A stretch of DNA of 64,000 nt, from the NCBI GenBank assembly GCA_021521415.1, contig JAIQDT010000172.1:1880501-1944500 (forward strand), in the 5' to 3' direction. The DNA comes from Bidens hawaiensis (Eukaryota > Streptophyta > Magnoliopsida > Asterales > Asteraceae). Under the pieces are notes generated by a model. That model had not been told where the DNA came from, ran no database searches, and saw nothing but the letters and a program-made list of their open reading frames with translations. Of this stretch, positions 47,331 through 59,506 are shown one piece after another. Every line of letters starts with the position of its first letter. Positions within the stretch are counted from its first letter, which is position 1. The position numbers were made by a program, and so were the translations under genes.

Positions 47331-48360
47331 TAGATTATAAGTACGGGAATCACAGCGGCTATACGTCGGTTGGAGTTCTTGCGCGGTTGGCGTCTTAGCG
47401 GAGGAATGCTAAAATTTATAAAGAAAATGGGATAAGTTTTGGGTAAAAGAAATGAATATGAGGATGTAAAAATAAAATAAGATATCATTTTTTTATTGTG
47501 AATCCTAGAGTTAGTATGGAGAAGATGCTAGTGTTAGACAAAATATAAAACTTTGTTTTTAAATAACAAAACCGAAAACAAACGTAAAAGATTTTGAGAT
47601 GGTTAAAGCTTGAAAATTTGAGATTTTAAGGTTTATAGAGTCGGAAAATCGTGCATGAACCACCATGACTTGATATTCCAACGCTAAAAAGTTTATAAAA
47701 CACCATGTTGGAGTCTAAACATGTGCACGAACCACCGCGTTTTTCATGTTTTAGACTCAAATAACAACAATAACACAATAAATCGAGATACAACGTCATG
47801 TCAAAACACTAGTCCACGAACCACCGTAGTTCTATTGTTTTAACACCGAAAATTAGGATGGCGAACAGAACGCTCGCATTCGACTACTTAAAGAATTGGC
47901 ATATATAACATGATTTGTGGCTTAGAAACGAGCACTATAACTCAACCATCCTAGGTAAGTAAATCACCTTTGATCCTTGGAATCTTTTTGTCAAATGGTC
48001 ATTTTATAATGTCTCGTTTTCTATGATGGCTACAAACCCGATATAAACGCAACCATTAAGGGATTTGACACAACGGGATCCAAGTTAATCTTGTAATCCA
48101 TAAAACACAATAAAAATCTACTTTTTTGTGTTTTAAGGTAAGGATACCTTGGAAATACTATGAAAGTGTGTGTATGTAAACATTTAGGATATTGGTGAAA
48201 TTTAAACAAGTTTATAAATAAATAACATGCGATATGAACAATCAATTATAGAGTAAACACGTATAAGCACACGTATAGGACCCTATGCATAACAATACTA
48301 GGTCGTTGCGTCTAACCACCTATCCTAAAGGCGGAACATCGAAAATGTCACATACCAATA
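47331..48360 (-). other. Leader of the Tekay-like element
   Basis: Non-coding, between the 5' LTR and gag. It contains three short related phrases with CGAACCACCG or GAACCACCATG (47655-47830). The last 30-35 bases next to the LTR (48328-48360) look copied from inside the LTR instead of a tRNA primer site. Confidence 0.6.
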
Positions 48361-50768
48361 TGTCACACCCCGACCAAAGGCGGCGGAACATGCCAAGGTG
48401 TAACGATTGCCCATAAGCGCATGACACTATTTAAAGCGACAATATTTAACAAACTCATTTCATTTCACAACATCGAAAATGTCACATAACAATATTCATA
48501 AGTCAAATACAACAACATATAGCAAATCAAATATTATTCATTTTTGCTAATATCCTAACGGTAATTGTGATGTTTTCTTCACCGAACTCCAAAATTAAAC
48601 TAGATACAAACCTGTAACATTTCATAAAATAAAGTTTGTCAACACAAAGGTTGGTGAGTAATTCAAAGTTTTTTTTGAGCATATATGTATATAATAGAAA
48701 AGCCACAATCTTGTATACGAAACAACAAATAAAAATCAATAATTTGGATAATATGAGGTTGCTAATAAGAATACATTAGCGGCACCGTCTATAAGAGAAT
48801 ACCAAATAGATTCGGATTTCATGAGGTCGTTAATATGAATACATTAACGGCACCGTGCTATAAGAGAATACCATATAGTTCACGGATTTATGATTCAACT
48901 CTCCAAAAGCGGTAAACACATAAGCATATAATCATGTAAGCATAGAACACCAAATCGAGCATTTATTTAAGTAAAGTATATAATAACATTTTTGGTTTAT
49001 GACTCAAATATAAAGCATTTAATTTGAATAAGTATGAAATGTCACCCCCAAAACAAAAGATGGAAAACGGGGGATGAATGTACTCACGTTCAAGTAATAA
49101 ACTTGAAAAGTTGGTAATTGAAGATTTGCCAGAACGACGAGTTAACGTATGAAGCCTAAATAAAAGAAGGTCTTGGATTTAGAAAGGTTTTCTTGAAGAT
49201 CTTTAAATAAAATAATTGTTACAAAAAGTAAACAATTAAAGTTCAAGGTTTATAATGTAACTATTTAAGAATTTATAATAATAACCCTTTAAAAATGTAA
49301 GTTTGCTCGAAACCGGGTTAAAGTATCTAACCTTAATATTTACTTAACATGTGTTAAGTAATAAGGTGAGAAATTGCTAAATGCAAGTTCCTTTGGGACA
49401 GAGATACTAAAATGGGTCTTTAACGAGTGTTCGGGTTGTTGGTTCGGGTCTTGATAATTGGTCAAATCCAAAGTCAAATTTCCAAAATAATGAATGTTAT
49501 GAGATAACTCAATAAAACTTTATAAGACTTAACCAAGTATGTAGATCTATTGTTTTAGAACTAACAACGTACGTTAAGCGAGTGTTCGGTTTTGTCGGTC
49601 CAAACTATGTTATGAGATCAAGTTGGATCCAACATTTCCAAGTACTTAAGAAAATAATTAAAATCAGTTTGTAAACTATTTTTAAAGAAATATATAAGTC
49701 TTGATAGTTAAAAACACACTTGTGTGTCTTATGCGAGTAAAAGTCGGATTGGTTCGGTTTCCATCTCACAATACGTTCCTTAATGGTTTCCATATGCCCA
49801 AATAACCAAGAGCTTGTATAATAATGTACAAATGAAAATACTTAAGTTTTGCAACCAAAAAGTTAACAAATAAGTCTTTTAAACGAAAATTCGGTTTGGT
49901 TCGGGTTCCATCTCATAATATGTTCCTTGATGGGTTCCACATGTCTAAATGTTAAACAACTTGTAAAAAAAAAATAATTTTGAAACTTAAATCTACCATA
50001 AAACATGTTTAAAACAATTATTTTACAAAAACTAGTAAACAAGTTCGGTTCATGGTTTGGACAACATACGGTTAAACCGAGGTTAGTCTCTACAAACCCC
50101 CATCATGGAACTTCATAAATATGACAAACAAATTAAAAAGAGCATAATTTAAACAAGATTAATATGTGCAACAAGTTATATAAGTGTATATATATCAAGG
50201 ACCACGAAAGTCTTACATGAAGTCTTGCCTTACGAAGTCCGAAGCTTAACCAACCGGATTCGGAGAAGCAACTACCAAAGCTAACAAGGGGTGTGTATTA
50301 TATACATGTTGTACCACCGTATTCAAGCAATAAGGATTAGTTAGAACAAGGTTAGCTTTTAGTTTGACCTTAAGTAGTCAAAATAGCAAAATGTTGAAGA
50401 TGAATACTTGGATTTGAGAGAGATTTTGGAGAAGATGAACAACCAAAATGGTGTGTGGAGCTTTGCTTTTATAATGGTAAGAGTATGGTTCATACAAATA
50501 GGGTAAAATGCATGTGATGGTTGAAATGGTCAAACAAGTTTTTGATAAATAACAATAATAGTCCCCAAAGTTTGGTTTAAGTCATATTTAGGGAGTTTTA
50601 AGGACCAAAAAGGATGTTTTCAAGACCCAACAAGTGTAAAACAATATTGTTACATAAACTCCATCATTTTGATTATATCATAAGCTTTGGTTTATAAAAT
50701 GGGTCGGTTTACATGATAAACGAATAAAAAACGAATACAAACGAGACCCGAAATTGACGAATGTCACG
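48361..50768 (-). repeat. 5' LTR of the Tekay-like element
   Basis: On the plus strand it starts TGTCACACCCCG and ends GAATGTCACG, where the final A has become G. It aligns end to end with 40377-42774 and is followed by the target copy TTGCA. Confidence 0.88.
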
Positions 50769-50773
50769 TTGCA

Positions 50774-51727
50774 CCTATGTCTTCCCTTTTCCCTTTATCT
50801 TATCGATCCATCTCTTCTCTCTCACAAACCCTAATCGAAGATCTAACCACACTAGTCTTTGTTAAATTCCCAAAAGTTCTGCAGCTTCTTCACGATTAGC
50901 ACTCGAAATCGAAGTCCTCTCTGTCCAAATTCGAATCGTGTTTGCAAAATATCGTCTTCATCGCTCAAAAACCTAGGTTAACCGTCAATCTGTGCAAAAT
51001 CAGGGTTTTTACTTCGTTAATATGGTACTTCTTACCGTTCATCTCTACAAATAGTTCAATTACTTTGCTTTGAACATCGCTCAAAACCCTAGGGTGACTC
51101 TCAATTTTCAATGTGATTTTCAAGCAGGTTAACAATTTTCAATGGAGTTCTTGTCCATCTCAACTACTACATTGAACATGACCTCTATATTGAACAATCA
51201 AGGTTTGAATCGTCGCCTATGGTTTTCTATGTTCGATTATCAATTACATGAATTGAAAGATTATGAAAGTGAATGTATATGCTTATTTTGATGAAGTTTA
51301 TCATATTTGTTGACTTGTCTGATTAATTTTCTGTAACAGTTGGTTAGACAATTAGCATTAGGGCTTTTCTGGAGACGAGTTCAAAATTTTTGTTTATATT
51401 TACCTGATTAATTCATTATGTTAGTTTTTTTTACCTAGTTTGGATTATGCAATCCTTTTGGATAACCCATTGGGGGGGGGGGGGGGGTGGCTAGACAGTG
51501 GACTAGTGGAGGCTAGAAACAAAATATAAAGATAATTTAATTATTGTGTTTAGTATCTTCATCAACTTGAAACTGGCAGAATTTTAAACAAATAGATGAA
51601 CATTTGACAATTAAGATTTAGATTTCTTTGATTCCAAATCTGTCTCTAGCACCTGCATATCTCAGTTATTGTATTAGACTAATTGCTACTTATCTGTTTG
51701 GCACATATTGAAGCATCTACTTGGTGA

Positions 51728-51777
<50 letters not shown>

Positions 51778-53500
51778 TGCAGGTTCTTCCGATTTGATCC
51801 ACAAGTTCATGGTAAGAATGGTTTTAAATTTTGGTTTGTGTATGCTTTAGTTGCGATACAATAGCTTTTAGCATCTGCGTATCATTATCAATTCAATGTA
51901 ACCGGGCGTTTTAAAGCTCCAGGCACAGCCTTGAGTGAACCGAAATTTGGTTCTGCTTGACTAGACTCAACTATCGAATTTTGATAGGTAGAGAAGTTAA
52001 CCTTTTTGTTTTAAAAATATGGTTGTTTTGACTCTTGAGTGTTGACTTTTGATAGGATTTGGAGAAGCATCACCATAATCCAAAGCAACACAAAATCTTC
52101 ATAATTTCTTTACCTATGTTGCAGTCCGGGTTGTCACTGCACAGCTTGAGGTGTGTTCTCTTCCTCCTAGAATTAGTTGACTTATTGTGGTCAAACAAGT
52201 ATCCATTTATTCATTTTTAGCGGTAAAAAACTGTTTGAATGTTTTACAAACATGATAATTTTTTTAATTGAAAAAAAGTTAAATGAAAGTTTAACTATCC
52301 AAGAGATATGCAACATCTGGTTTGACATATAGTTTTGACAGAACAGAACTACAATATTGAGGCCTATAAGGATTTGATGGAGTTTCTGAAAACACACTCT
52401 TTGAATAATGGTGATAAATTTTGTGCAGAGTTAATGCTCGAATCACCAAACCATAAAACCCTAGGTATTCAATAACTTCCCTATTTCACAATTACAGTTT
52501 CCATCTAAATTTTTAAACTTTACCACCCATTTGGCCCGTTAACAGGCTAAGTATAACGCAAATCAACCCGTTTAACTATAAACCGGTCAAATCTTCCAAA
52601 TTTAAAAATCAGTATAGTCCATTCCTAATCACTACAGTGCATAAAGTGTAAGTCAAGTCTTATTTCTTAGAGAAAATGTTATTATCATATTGTTGTATTT
52701 ACTTGAGAGTTTTTAACTATTTGTTATTTGTCTTATCTTATGATTTGTTGGATTCACATGATGCTTCACCTTCATAGCTTTGAGAATATTGGAGGTAAGT
52801 ATATTTATTTAGTTTATTCTTCTGCTAATAAAATGTATGTTACTAAGGTTCGCTCTGCATACTGCAAGAGAGATTTTGAGTGGGACAATTTAAAACGATT
52901 AGCGTTAAAGGTAAAAATAAGAGAGCCATATATTATAAGTTAGTTCTGTTGCTCCAATACCTTAGTTCTTATTTTTTATATATTACATAATATGAATATT
53001 TATTTACTTTTATCATAGTTCTATGTATAACAACGTTTATGTATAAATGTTTATGTGATATATTATATAGATAGTAGATTTGTTTAGGCTCGTGAGTCAA
53101 CTCATGTATCCTGGTAAGGAGGTGTAAGCTGACTTAAGTTTAATGTGTACCCAGCCAGGGCTGACAACTGCATATTTAGTTCTTTATTATTGAGCAAATG
53201 ATTGTTAAATTCTTTTGTCACTGTCTTTAGATTCTTATCTTAGTTTTTTCAATGGAGTTCATTGCTTTCAGGTATGCATTTCTTATTCTGGCAAATGAAC
53301 ATATTACAAAAGAAGTATGAAAGTGAAGAATACCGGGATTGAAGAAAATTAGTGAAGATTGATGTACTTTTGTGGCACCGTTTGTTTGTTGTTAAAATTA
53401 TGTATTGATATGAGTTAACTTTGAATGTTGTTTGAAATATTAGTATTTTATTAAATATTGTATGAAATGCATTATTTTTCTGTATATATATATTTTTGTG
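50774..53500 (+). other. Gene-like interior of the CACTA element
   Basis: This interior has features of a transcribed region: CT-rich starts (50776-50830), then short segments bounded by splice-like signals, such as TTGCAG/GTTC at 51782 with CATG/GTAAGA near 51810, and GAG/GTAAGT at 52795. A short frame reading FLFWQMNILQKKYESEEYRD at 53281-53340 ends in a stop. I do not recognise the protein. It may be a captured or relic gene. An ATT microsatellite lies at 51729-51773 and a G run at 51472-51487. Confidence 0.4.
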
Positions 53501-54372
53501 TTATGAGATAGGGAAATTAATAATTCTATAAATAATATATTTTTTTACCCTAAAAAGATGACACGTAAATACGTGTCATAAGTGTGTCATAAAAAAATGA
53601 CAAATAAATACGTGTCATGAACTTTTCTTGACAGAGCCTTCCTTGACACGGATATACGTGTCATCTACACCTTTAATGACATACAATGTTCGTCATTAAA
53701 GGCCATTTTCTAGTAGTGTTGGTGGATTGGCTTTGGGCCCAAATATGGCCTCTGACGTCTTGGACAAGAAAAGAAACATATAAAGAGTTATTTTTGTTTG
53801 TGGTGATTAATTCTTCTCAGCCATTCACATACAGATTACGAAAGAAAGCGTAAAACATATTTTTGGGGTTTTTCCTTTTCTCTTCTGCCGTTAAGAGTCA
53901 AGAGAAGGTTTTTTTTGGTGTGCTCCATTCTTTTTGTGTTTTGTGAAGAGATAAGGGACGTTTTAGAGATCGGGTATTTCTCGTTGGTGTTACCTCTTAT
54001 TCTTTGTTTTATTTCATATACTTGAAGATTGTTTGTACCAAGTATATGATGATTTGTGCATGCCTATAGTTTTATCTAGAGAAGACTCTGTATTGCTCAT
54101 TATTGGTGATAGTGGATTTGAGCGGCTCTAGTAGTCCCGTGGTTTTTACTCTCGCCTTGAGAGGTTTTCCACGCTAAAATTACTGTGTCATATTTACTTT
54201 TAAATTACCCTATTTGTTTGCATCCTCATTGGTTCATTCGGGTCGGGAAAAAGTTTAGCCAAACAAAGATTAATTCCGCATTTTTGTTTACCGTTCATGG
54301 CTAGGTGGTCGTTTTTCCCAACAGAGTGGTATCATAGCTTCAGCTCTTGTTCTTGGGTTAAGACTTGTTTAA

Positions 54373-54617
54373 ATGATGGAAGCTAATACATGTAAGATGG
54401 TGAATTTGAATGGTTCTAATTATCATGTTTGGAAGGCAAGATGGAAGACCTTTTTTATATGAAGGACTATTATTTGCCTGTTTTTAGTACCGATAAACCT
54501 GAAGATAAAACTGTTGAAGAGTGGAATATTTTGCATCAAAATGTTTGCGGGTATATTCGGCAATGGGTTGATGATAATGTTTTGAACCATGATAGGGTTT
54601 CGAACTCGATTTATACG
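54373..54617 (+). pseudogene. Copia gag N-terminal fragment
   Basis: Starting 50 bp after the LTR end, the sequence codes for the beginning of a copia Gag: LNGSNYHVWK, a frame change near 54440, then GYIRQWVDDNVLNH near 54550. Plant copia Gag proteins begin this way. It stops abruptly near 54617, where unrelated sequence starts, so the rest of the element was lost or lies behind other insertions outside the window. Confidence 0.7.
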
Positions 54618-54641
54618 GTTAACAAATATCATACAGATAAT

Positions 54642-55560
54642 GTATCAACAATATCACCAAAACATTAGACCTCTAGGGTTTACATCAAAAGTAAAACAAG
54701 AGATAAACAAAAATAAACGGCACATAAACGTTAAACACTTACGTGCCATGAATCCTAGATGAAAGACATGATCTCTAGCCCTTCCAATCCCCAAAAAAAT
54801 CCTTGAAATCATCCATGGTGTGTGTGCATTTGTTTGAAAATGGCTGTAGGGTTATGGGGTGTCTAGGGTTTGATAATATGTTATAATCTAAAAATTACAG
54901 TTTGTACAATTCTCGCGCATCATGAAGCGATGAGGGGTTGCCCTTGGCGACGCGCTTAAGTCTTTTTAATTTTTGTTTTTTTAAACTATTGTCAAGTTAT
55001 GCAAATATAAAATCAAGTAGCACATATACGTTTACATCATCGAAGTTGCTTGTCCAGGTTCGACATTAATCACCAACGCGTTCGGACAAACGCTTGTGTT
55101 TCAATAATTCCCTGAATTAGCGTAACGTGAGTGTTAGTGTAATAACCGACACACTTAACTAATCCTAATAAAGTGAAATGCATAAATGAATGTTTGACAT
55201 TTGGAGTTTTTGTTAACTTGAAAATATCTTGTGTCACAATTAATTACAAGAATTGTAACCTTGTTCATTCGGTCAAAGTTTCCCACATATGGGTACTCCG
55301 GCTCCAACTGTTATATCATGGGAGAGAGATCAAGTTTCTAACATAAAAATAAGAATCGAGATAAGGTTTGTAATATAAATAGCATAAATCATAAATAATA
55401 AAACAATATTAAAAAAGTAAAAAAAAAACTCAGTAAATTCACCATTTTTATTAATAACTTAAGATTCAAATTACATTAAAATTTTTAAACGTGTTTAGTT
55501 TAAAAATTGACGTATGTCATAGGACTCACAATTTTAGAAATTTCGTCCTGAAATTAATAA
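54642..55560 (-). mobile_element. Probable gypsy LTR remnant, minus strand
   Basis: On the minus strand, ATTTCAGGACGAAATTTCTA (about 55533-55552) followed by TATGACATACG resembles a gypsy 3' end and LTR start. The LTR would run leftward to about 54642. The ends and target duplication are not confirmed. Confidence 0.4.
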
Positions 55561-57060
55561 TGAAATTAATAAAAAGAAACAAACTACCATATGCATTTTA
55601 GTAAACAACAAAATGTTAATAAGCATTTCATAATTAAATAGCATAGAACTTTGAATGGTCCAAAAACACTACAAATGTGAAATGTGACAAGGACACTTAT
55701 GTATAAGATGTACCAGCAGCGTATCTACAATGCCCTTATCGTATTGAATTATATTCGTTTTCCAAATCATTTTAGGTCTATTTTGTGACACATAACCGAG
55801 CTTGCTATGCCATGCGTGGACTTTCAAAATTACGTATGCATCCGTAATTAGGAAACCGCTATTTATTATTTTATAAATATTTTTAATCATTAAACCGGTT
55901 TAGAAACCGTGGTTTATAATTTGTACCATATACATCGGTTAAATTTAGTGTCCGTGTTGTAATCTCTTCACAAGGACATTATTAATTCCCCGATATCATG
56001 TTTTCATTTTCACCAAAAGCATTTTGAATTCATTTTTGCAATCACATTCTTCTTCTCGCTTACTTCCCATCTGCAAGCATTGTTTCTTCAAATCCTAAAC
56101 GGTAAGTTTTTTTTGAATGTTTTTTGAATTATAAGAAAAGTAATAATGATGATGCAAGATTAATGTCTTAATGATCATGTTTCAAATATGTTCTAAATTA
56201 ACTTTGTTTAAATGCATGTACGCCTAATTAAATATTTCTATTTGATCTTTTGGCCCAGGGTGTATGAGATTGATATCATTAATTAAGGTATACGAATATT
56301 TTTAAGTTAAATATATATTTTTAAATTATTTAGTTTGACTCCTTTAAAACCTAATGAGTTATATTTGTTTATGTAAAGACTAATTAGTTTCAATGAAATG
56401 GTTTGATGCTAAGAGTTATATCCAAAGAGTTTAAGGTATGCATACTAGATTACTATATACTTTGTTTATTTACAAATATAATTCTTATAAAAATATACAG
56501 GTTGTAAATTATGATGAAACATCTCTACAAGTTTCTATAAGCTACATGTACTATACATGTTTTTTTAAATTATGTTTAGTTGATATAGAAACTCTTATTC
56601 TTTTTCAACAGATAAATTTTGATGAGGGGACAAGCAATGTAGTTATCATATGAAACACTACCAAAACAGATAAATATTATATTTTTTTGATTACTTTATT
56701 TTTTATGAATTTGTTATCACTTTATCTCATTATCTATTATAGGTGATGAAATTAAAGCAAATTTGTTATAACTTTATTTCATTATCCATTATAAAGCGGA
56801 TTTTGATGAGGGGACAAACAATGTAGTTATTATATGAAACACAACGAAATAAGATAAATATTATATCTGTTTGAATAATTTATAGTTTATAAATTTGTTA
56901 TAACTTTATCTCATTATCTATTATAGGTGATGAACTTATAGAACCTTCCCTTTCATCAATTCAAATTTATGAAAAGTTTCTTTATATTTGGTGTACACCA
57001 GTATGATTGTATTAGGTTTTTACGTAAATGGAATATGTATATCGAAATATATATTCCCGG
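55561..57060. other. Unassigned AT-rich DNA with a 184-bp tandem duplication
   Basis: Two similar copies, at about 56617-56754 and 56801-56938, start TTTTGATGAGGGGACAA and end CTATTATAGGTGATGAA. No transposon end or coding domain was recognised. A leader-like stretch with a GTAAGT donor lies near 56000-56108. Confidence 0.5.
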
Positions 57061-57629
57061 CATTTCCGACGGATGAATAAATATTTTTATTTTATATGGA
57101 AGGGCCCGAGCTTGGTGCCCTACATTATCGTTGGAAAACACAGTTTTAAATATCAGAGTGAATTAAAACTTTTGCGGAAACATTAAACTTCAACCATATA
57201 TTACATAATCATTCAAATCTTTTCATAACAATTACACTCTTGTCTTAAAACATAATATTAAAATCCATATTAGAACATCATAACATTCTTCTCAAGATGT
57301 TAGCCTCTTCAGTCCAATGACATGTGTCTCCCCTCAAGCTAATTGCCTTAGCCCATTTACATGCATACATACTAAAAGTCAGATACATTGAGTGAGTTCT
57401 AGTTAATCAATCAACATGCGTTACATACACGTACTTTCATATACACATCCAAATATACATATCATATACTTGACCTATTTACCTTCCTTTCATACATGTA
57501 TTCCTACTTTTATACTTTCATTCTTTCAAACTTTCATATTTTGTATTTTTCTTCTTTCTTGCTTTATCTTACTAATACATACATAACTATCTCTACGATT
57601 TAAAGATCATTTCTCTCTACATACATCAG

Positions 57630-57725
57630 ATATTATTAGGGTCTGGTGCCATTTATCGTCGGATATTATTAGGGTCCAGTTTCCTTCATCCTCGGATATT
57701 ATTAGGGTATGGTGCCCTTCTTTCC
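57630..57725. repeat. Three tandem 32-33 bp repeats
   Basis: Copies start GATATTATTAGGGT at 57630, 57662 and 57695 and share GGTGCC or a similar tail. They are not telomeric. Confidence 0.85.
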
Positions 57726-57739
57726 ATACAATCATACAA

Positions 57740-57741
<2 letters not shown>

Positions 57742-57777
<36 letters not shown>
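57742..57777. repeat. AT dinucleotide microsatellite
   Basis: About 18 uninterrupted AT units. Confidence 0.95.
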
Positions 57778-57785
<8 letters not shown>

Positions 57786-57982
57786 GCTTTCATACAGACT
57801 TTTAACCTTTTCTATATAATTCATCAAACATTCACATATCATACACTTACCACTTAAAGTAAGTGTATTAATTAAACACATCGAGTATGCATACAATCCC
57901 GAAAACATATCAATGAAATGGAGCTAGAAACTCACTTGTCTCATGTTCCTATCTGAGTTAACTATAATACCCCTCCTTAGTT

Positions 57983-59498
57983 TCACCTAAATCATTTTCA
58001 AGTGTGGGACTTGAAGGGGATGATGTTATTGAATGACATTTCGTCATACGTATTAGGGGTAGTAAACCGTCGTTAGGCGGTATTTGCTACTTGCATCAAT
58101 CTTCTATGTATCTTGTGCAAGTGGGAGATTGTAGGAATCGATCTGCCCAAGACACATATTAGAGTTGATGTGGCTAGCACGTATTGATCCAAGTCGGGTC
58201 ATACCCAATAACAAGCTAGACAAACACCACGATATTTATTATTAGATATGATCTAGTCAATAAATATCAACACTTATAATATTTGGAAAATGGTTTTCTA
58301 AATATTTGCACTTGTGTATTAAATAAATTATATGGATAATTTATATTTTGAGAGATGTTATTTAAATTGGTTAAGTAACATATTGCATGTTACTTATGTT
58401 ATGTTTTATAAAATAAACATTATAAGAAAATAAATGGTAAGTAATAAAAGGGGATTTGAAATTTGGGTGGGAAAATTCCTCCCTCTTCTCTCTCCTCCTT
58501 TTGTTTCTTCCAAGGACATGCAATATAGTGGGTTGGTGGATGGTTTTTGACCAACACAATTGAATCTCATTCTCTTACACACACAACTCTCTCTTTTTCT
58601 CCATTAGAGCCGAGAAGAAGAAGAAGATCAAAAAGGGTTTTGTTCTTGCATCAAGTGTAAGGACCCTAGCAACCAAGGTGTTTGTTGATTAGCTCGTTGG
58701 GTATACAAGCTTGAGGTTTCCTCCATTGGAAGCTAGCCATTCATCTCATTCATCCCTTTCATTTTCGAACTTGAAGGTAGAATGCTAAACACCCTATGGT
58801 TGTTTTGATTGCATGTATTTTGTATATGGATCCGGGCATTGGGTTAATTATCTATATAAAATCGGTTTTATATTTATCAAACTAACAAGATTTAAAACTT
58901 TATTATCCGCTGCGTTTTTCATATAAATGGGTTTATATGACTTTGAAAATCTTGTTAAAACCCAACAATGGCATCGAGAGCCGCTTATACGGATACATGC
59001 ATCAATAGATCTATAAATTTTCTGGTTTTATGGTGTGGTTCACCATATGGCCAAAATTTTTGGGGCTTTTGGTTACCCCTTAGTTCTTCAAAGTTATAAT
59101 TTACATGCATGTGATAATCTTGAAGAATTAAGTCATTTGGATGATTGGTTGTTTTGTTTGGACAAAACCCGAAACTTTCGGTTTTCTTATCCTTGGCCGA
59201 AAGTTTGAGGTTCACCAGGGAAACCGTTTAGAGATGTAATACTTGCGTATTTGGATGTGCATTTGGATGTTCATAACCTAGCCATGACCTTGTGTTTGGA
59301 TGTGTGTTTGTGTTGTGATTTATTCAATATTCAATTTGGTTGTAATATTATTTTATTTGGGGTTGTAATCTATTTATTCATTCATATTGGTTTGTATTAA
59401 TAAGTAGATTAGTTGTGTTTCTTTTACTAGAGAAAAATGTATTAGGATATATTTTTTTTGTAAAAGAAGAAGCAAAAAAGTTACGGTTTTGGTTTTGG
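57983..59498 (+). mobile_element. Copia fragment: 3' internal end, LTR and leader in a row
   Basis: The segment 57983-58129 matches the 3' non-coding end of the young copia (GACTTGAAGGGGATGATG, AAGTGGGAGAT). The LTR is 58130-58967 (TGTAGGAATC to AAACCCAACA, 838 bp). The following leader (ATGGCATCGAGAGCC and a stretch around 59400 like 29430) matches the young copia leader. So one LTR has internal sequence on both sides. Coding parts are missing. Confidence 0.75.
58130..58967 (+). repeat. Copia LTR related to the young element
   Basis: It shares the start, the ACCCAATAACAAGCTAGAC segment and the end with the LTRs at 28086 and 35417 but is clearly diverged. Confidence 0.8.
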
Positions 59499-59506
59499 GC
59501 CTTAAT

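Larger units (their letters stand above)
40377..50768 (-). mobile_element. Ty3/gypsy element of Tekay (chromovirus) type
   Basis: LTRs at 48361-50768 (5') and 40377-42774 (3') enclose a minus-strand gag-pol. TTGCA flanks both outer ends (40372-40376 and 50769-50773). Domain order gag, protease, RT, RNase H, integrase is that of gypsy, and the C-terminal region resembles Tekay chromoviruses. The coding region is broken, and the normal primer site next to the 5' LTR is not visible. The LTRs differ noticeably by eye, at several percent. Confidence 0.9.
40231..53718. mobile_element. CACTA (CMC/EnSpm) transposon, non-autonomous, carrying a gypsy insertion
   Basis: The left end CACTACTAGAAAAGTAGC matches, read inward, the right end CACTACTAGAAAATGGCC; both continue with TTTAATGAC. 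The 3-bp duplication TTG flanks it (40228-40230 and 53719-53721). Subterminal sequence is rich in ACGTGTCAT and its complement, with a perfect palindrome TGACACGTAAATACGTGTCA near 53549. Without the gypsy element it is about 3.1 kb and shows no transposase, so it would depend on another copy. Confidence 0.88.
40082..54323 (+). repeat. Copia 5' LTR, split by a CACTA element
   Basis: The LTR begins TGTTGGGGTATTTTTTGCCC at 40082 and ends TTTTTCCCAACA at 54323, followed by a primer site (TGGTATCATAGC at 54327) and a gag start. Taking out the CACTA element and one TTG copy leaves about 751 bp. The interruption lies after the first 149 bases. Confidence 0.75.
57061..57982 (-). mobile_element. Probable gypsy LTR remnant with simple repeats
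   Basis: Sequence style (minus-strand LTR phrases, no coding) suggests a gypsy LTR, with ends not found. It includes three 32-33 bp repeats starting GATATTATTAGGGT at 57630, 57662 and 57695, and an AT dinucleotide run at 57742-57777. Confidence 0.35.

Noticed and set aside
57630..57725. Interstitial telomere repeat because of repeated TTAGGGT
   Set aside because: The units are 32-33 bp and the TTAGGGT part is a small portion; it is an ordinary tandem repeat.
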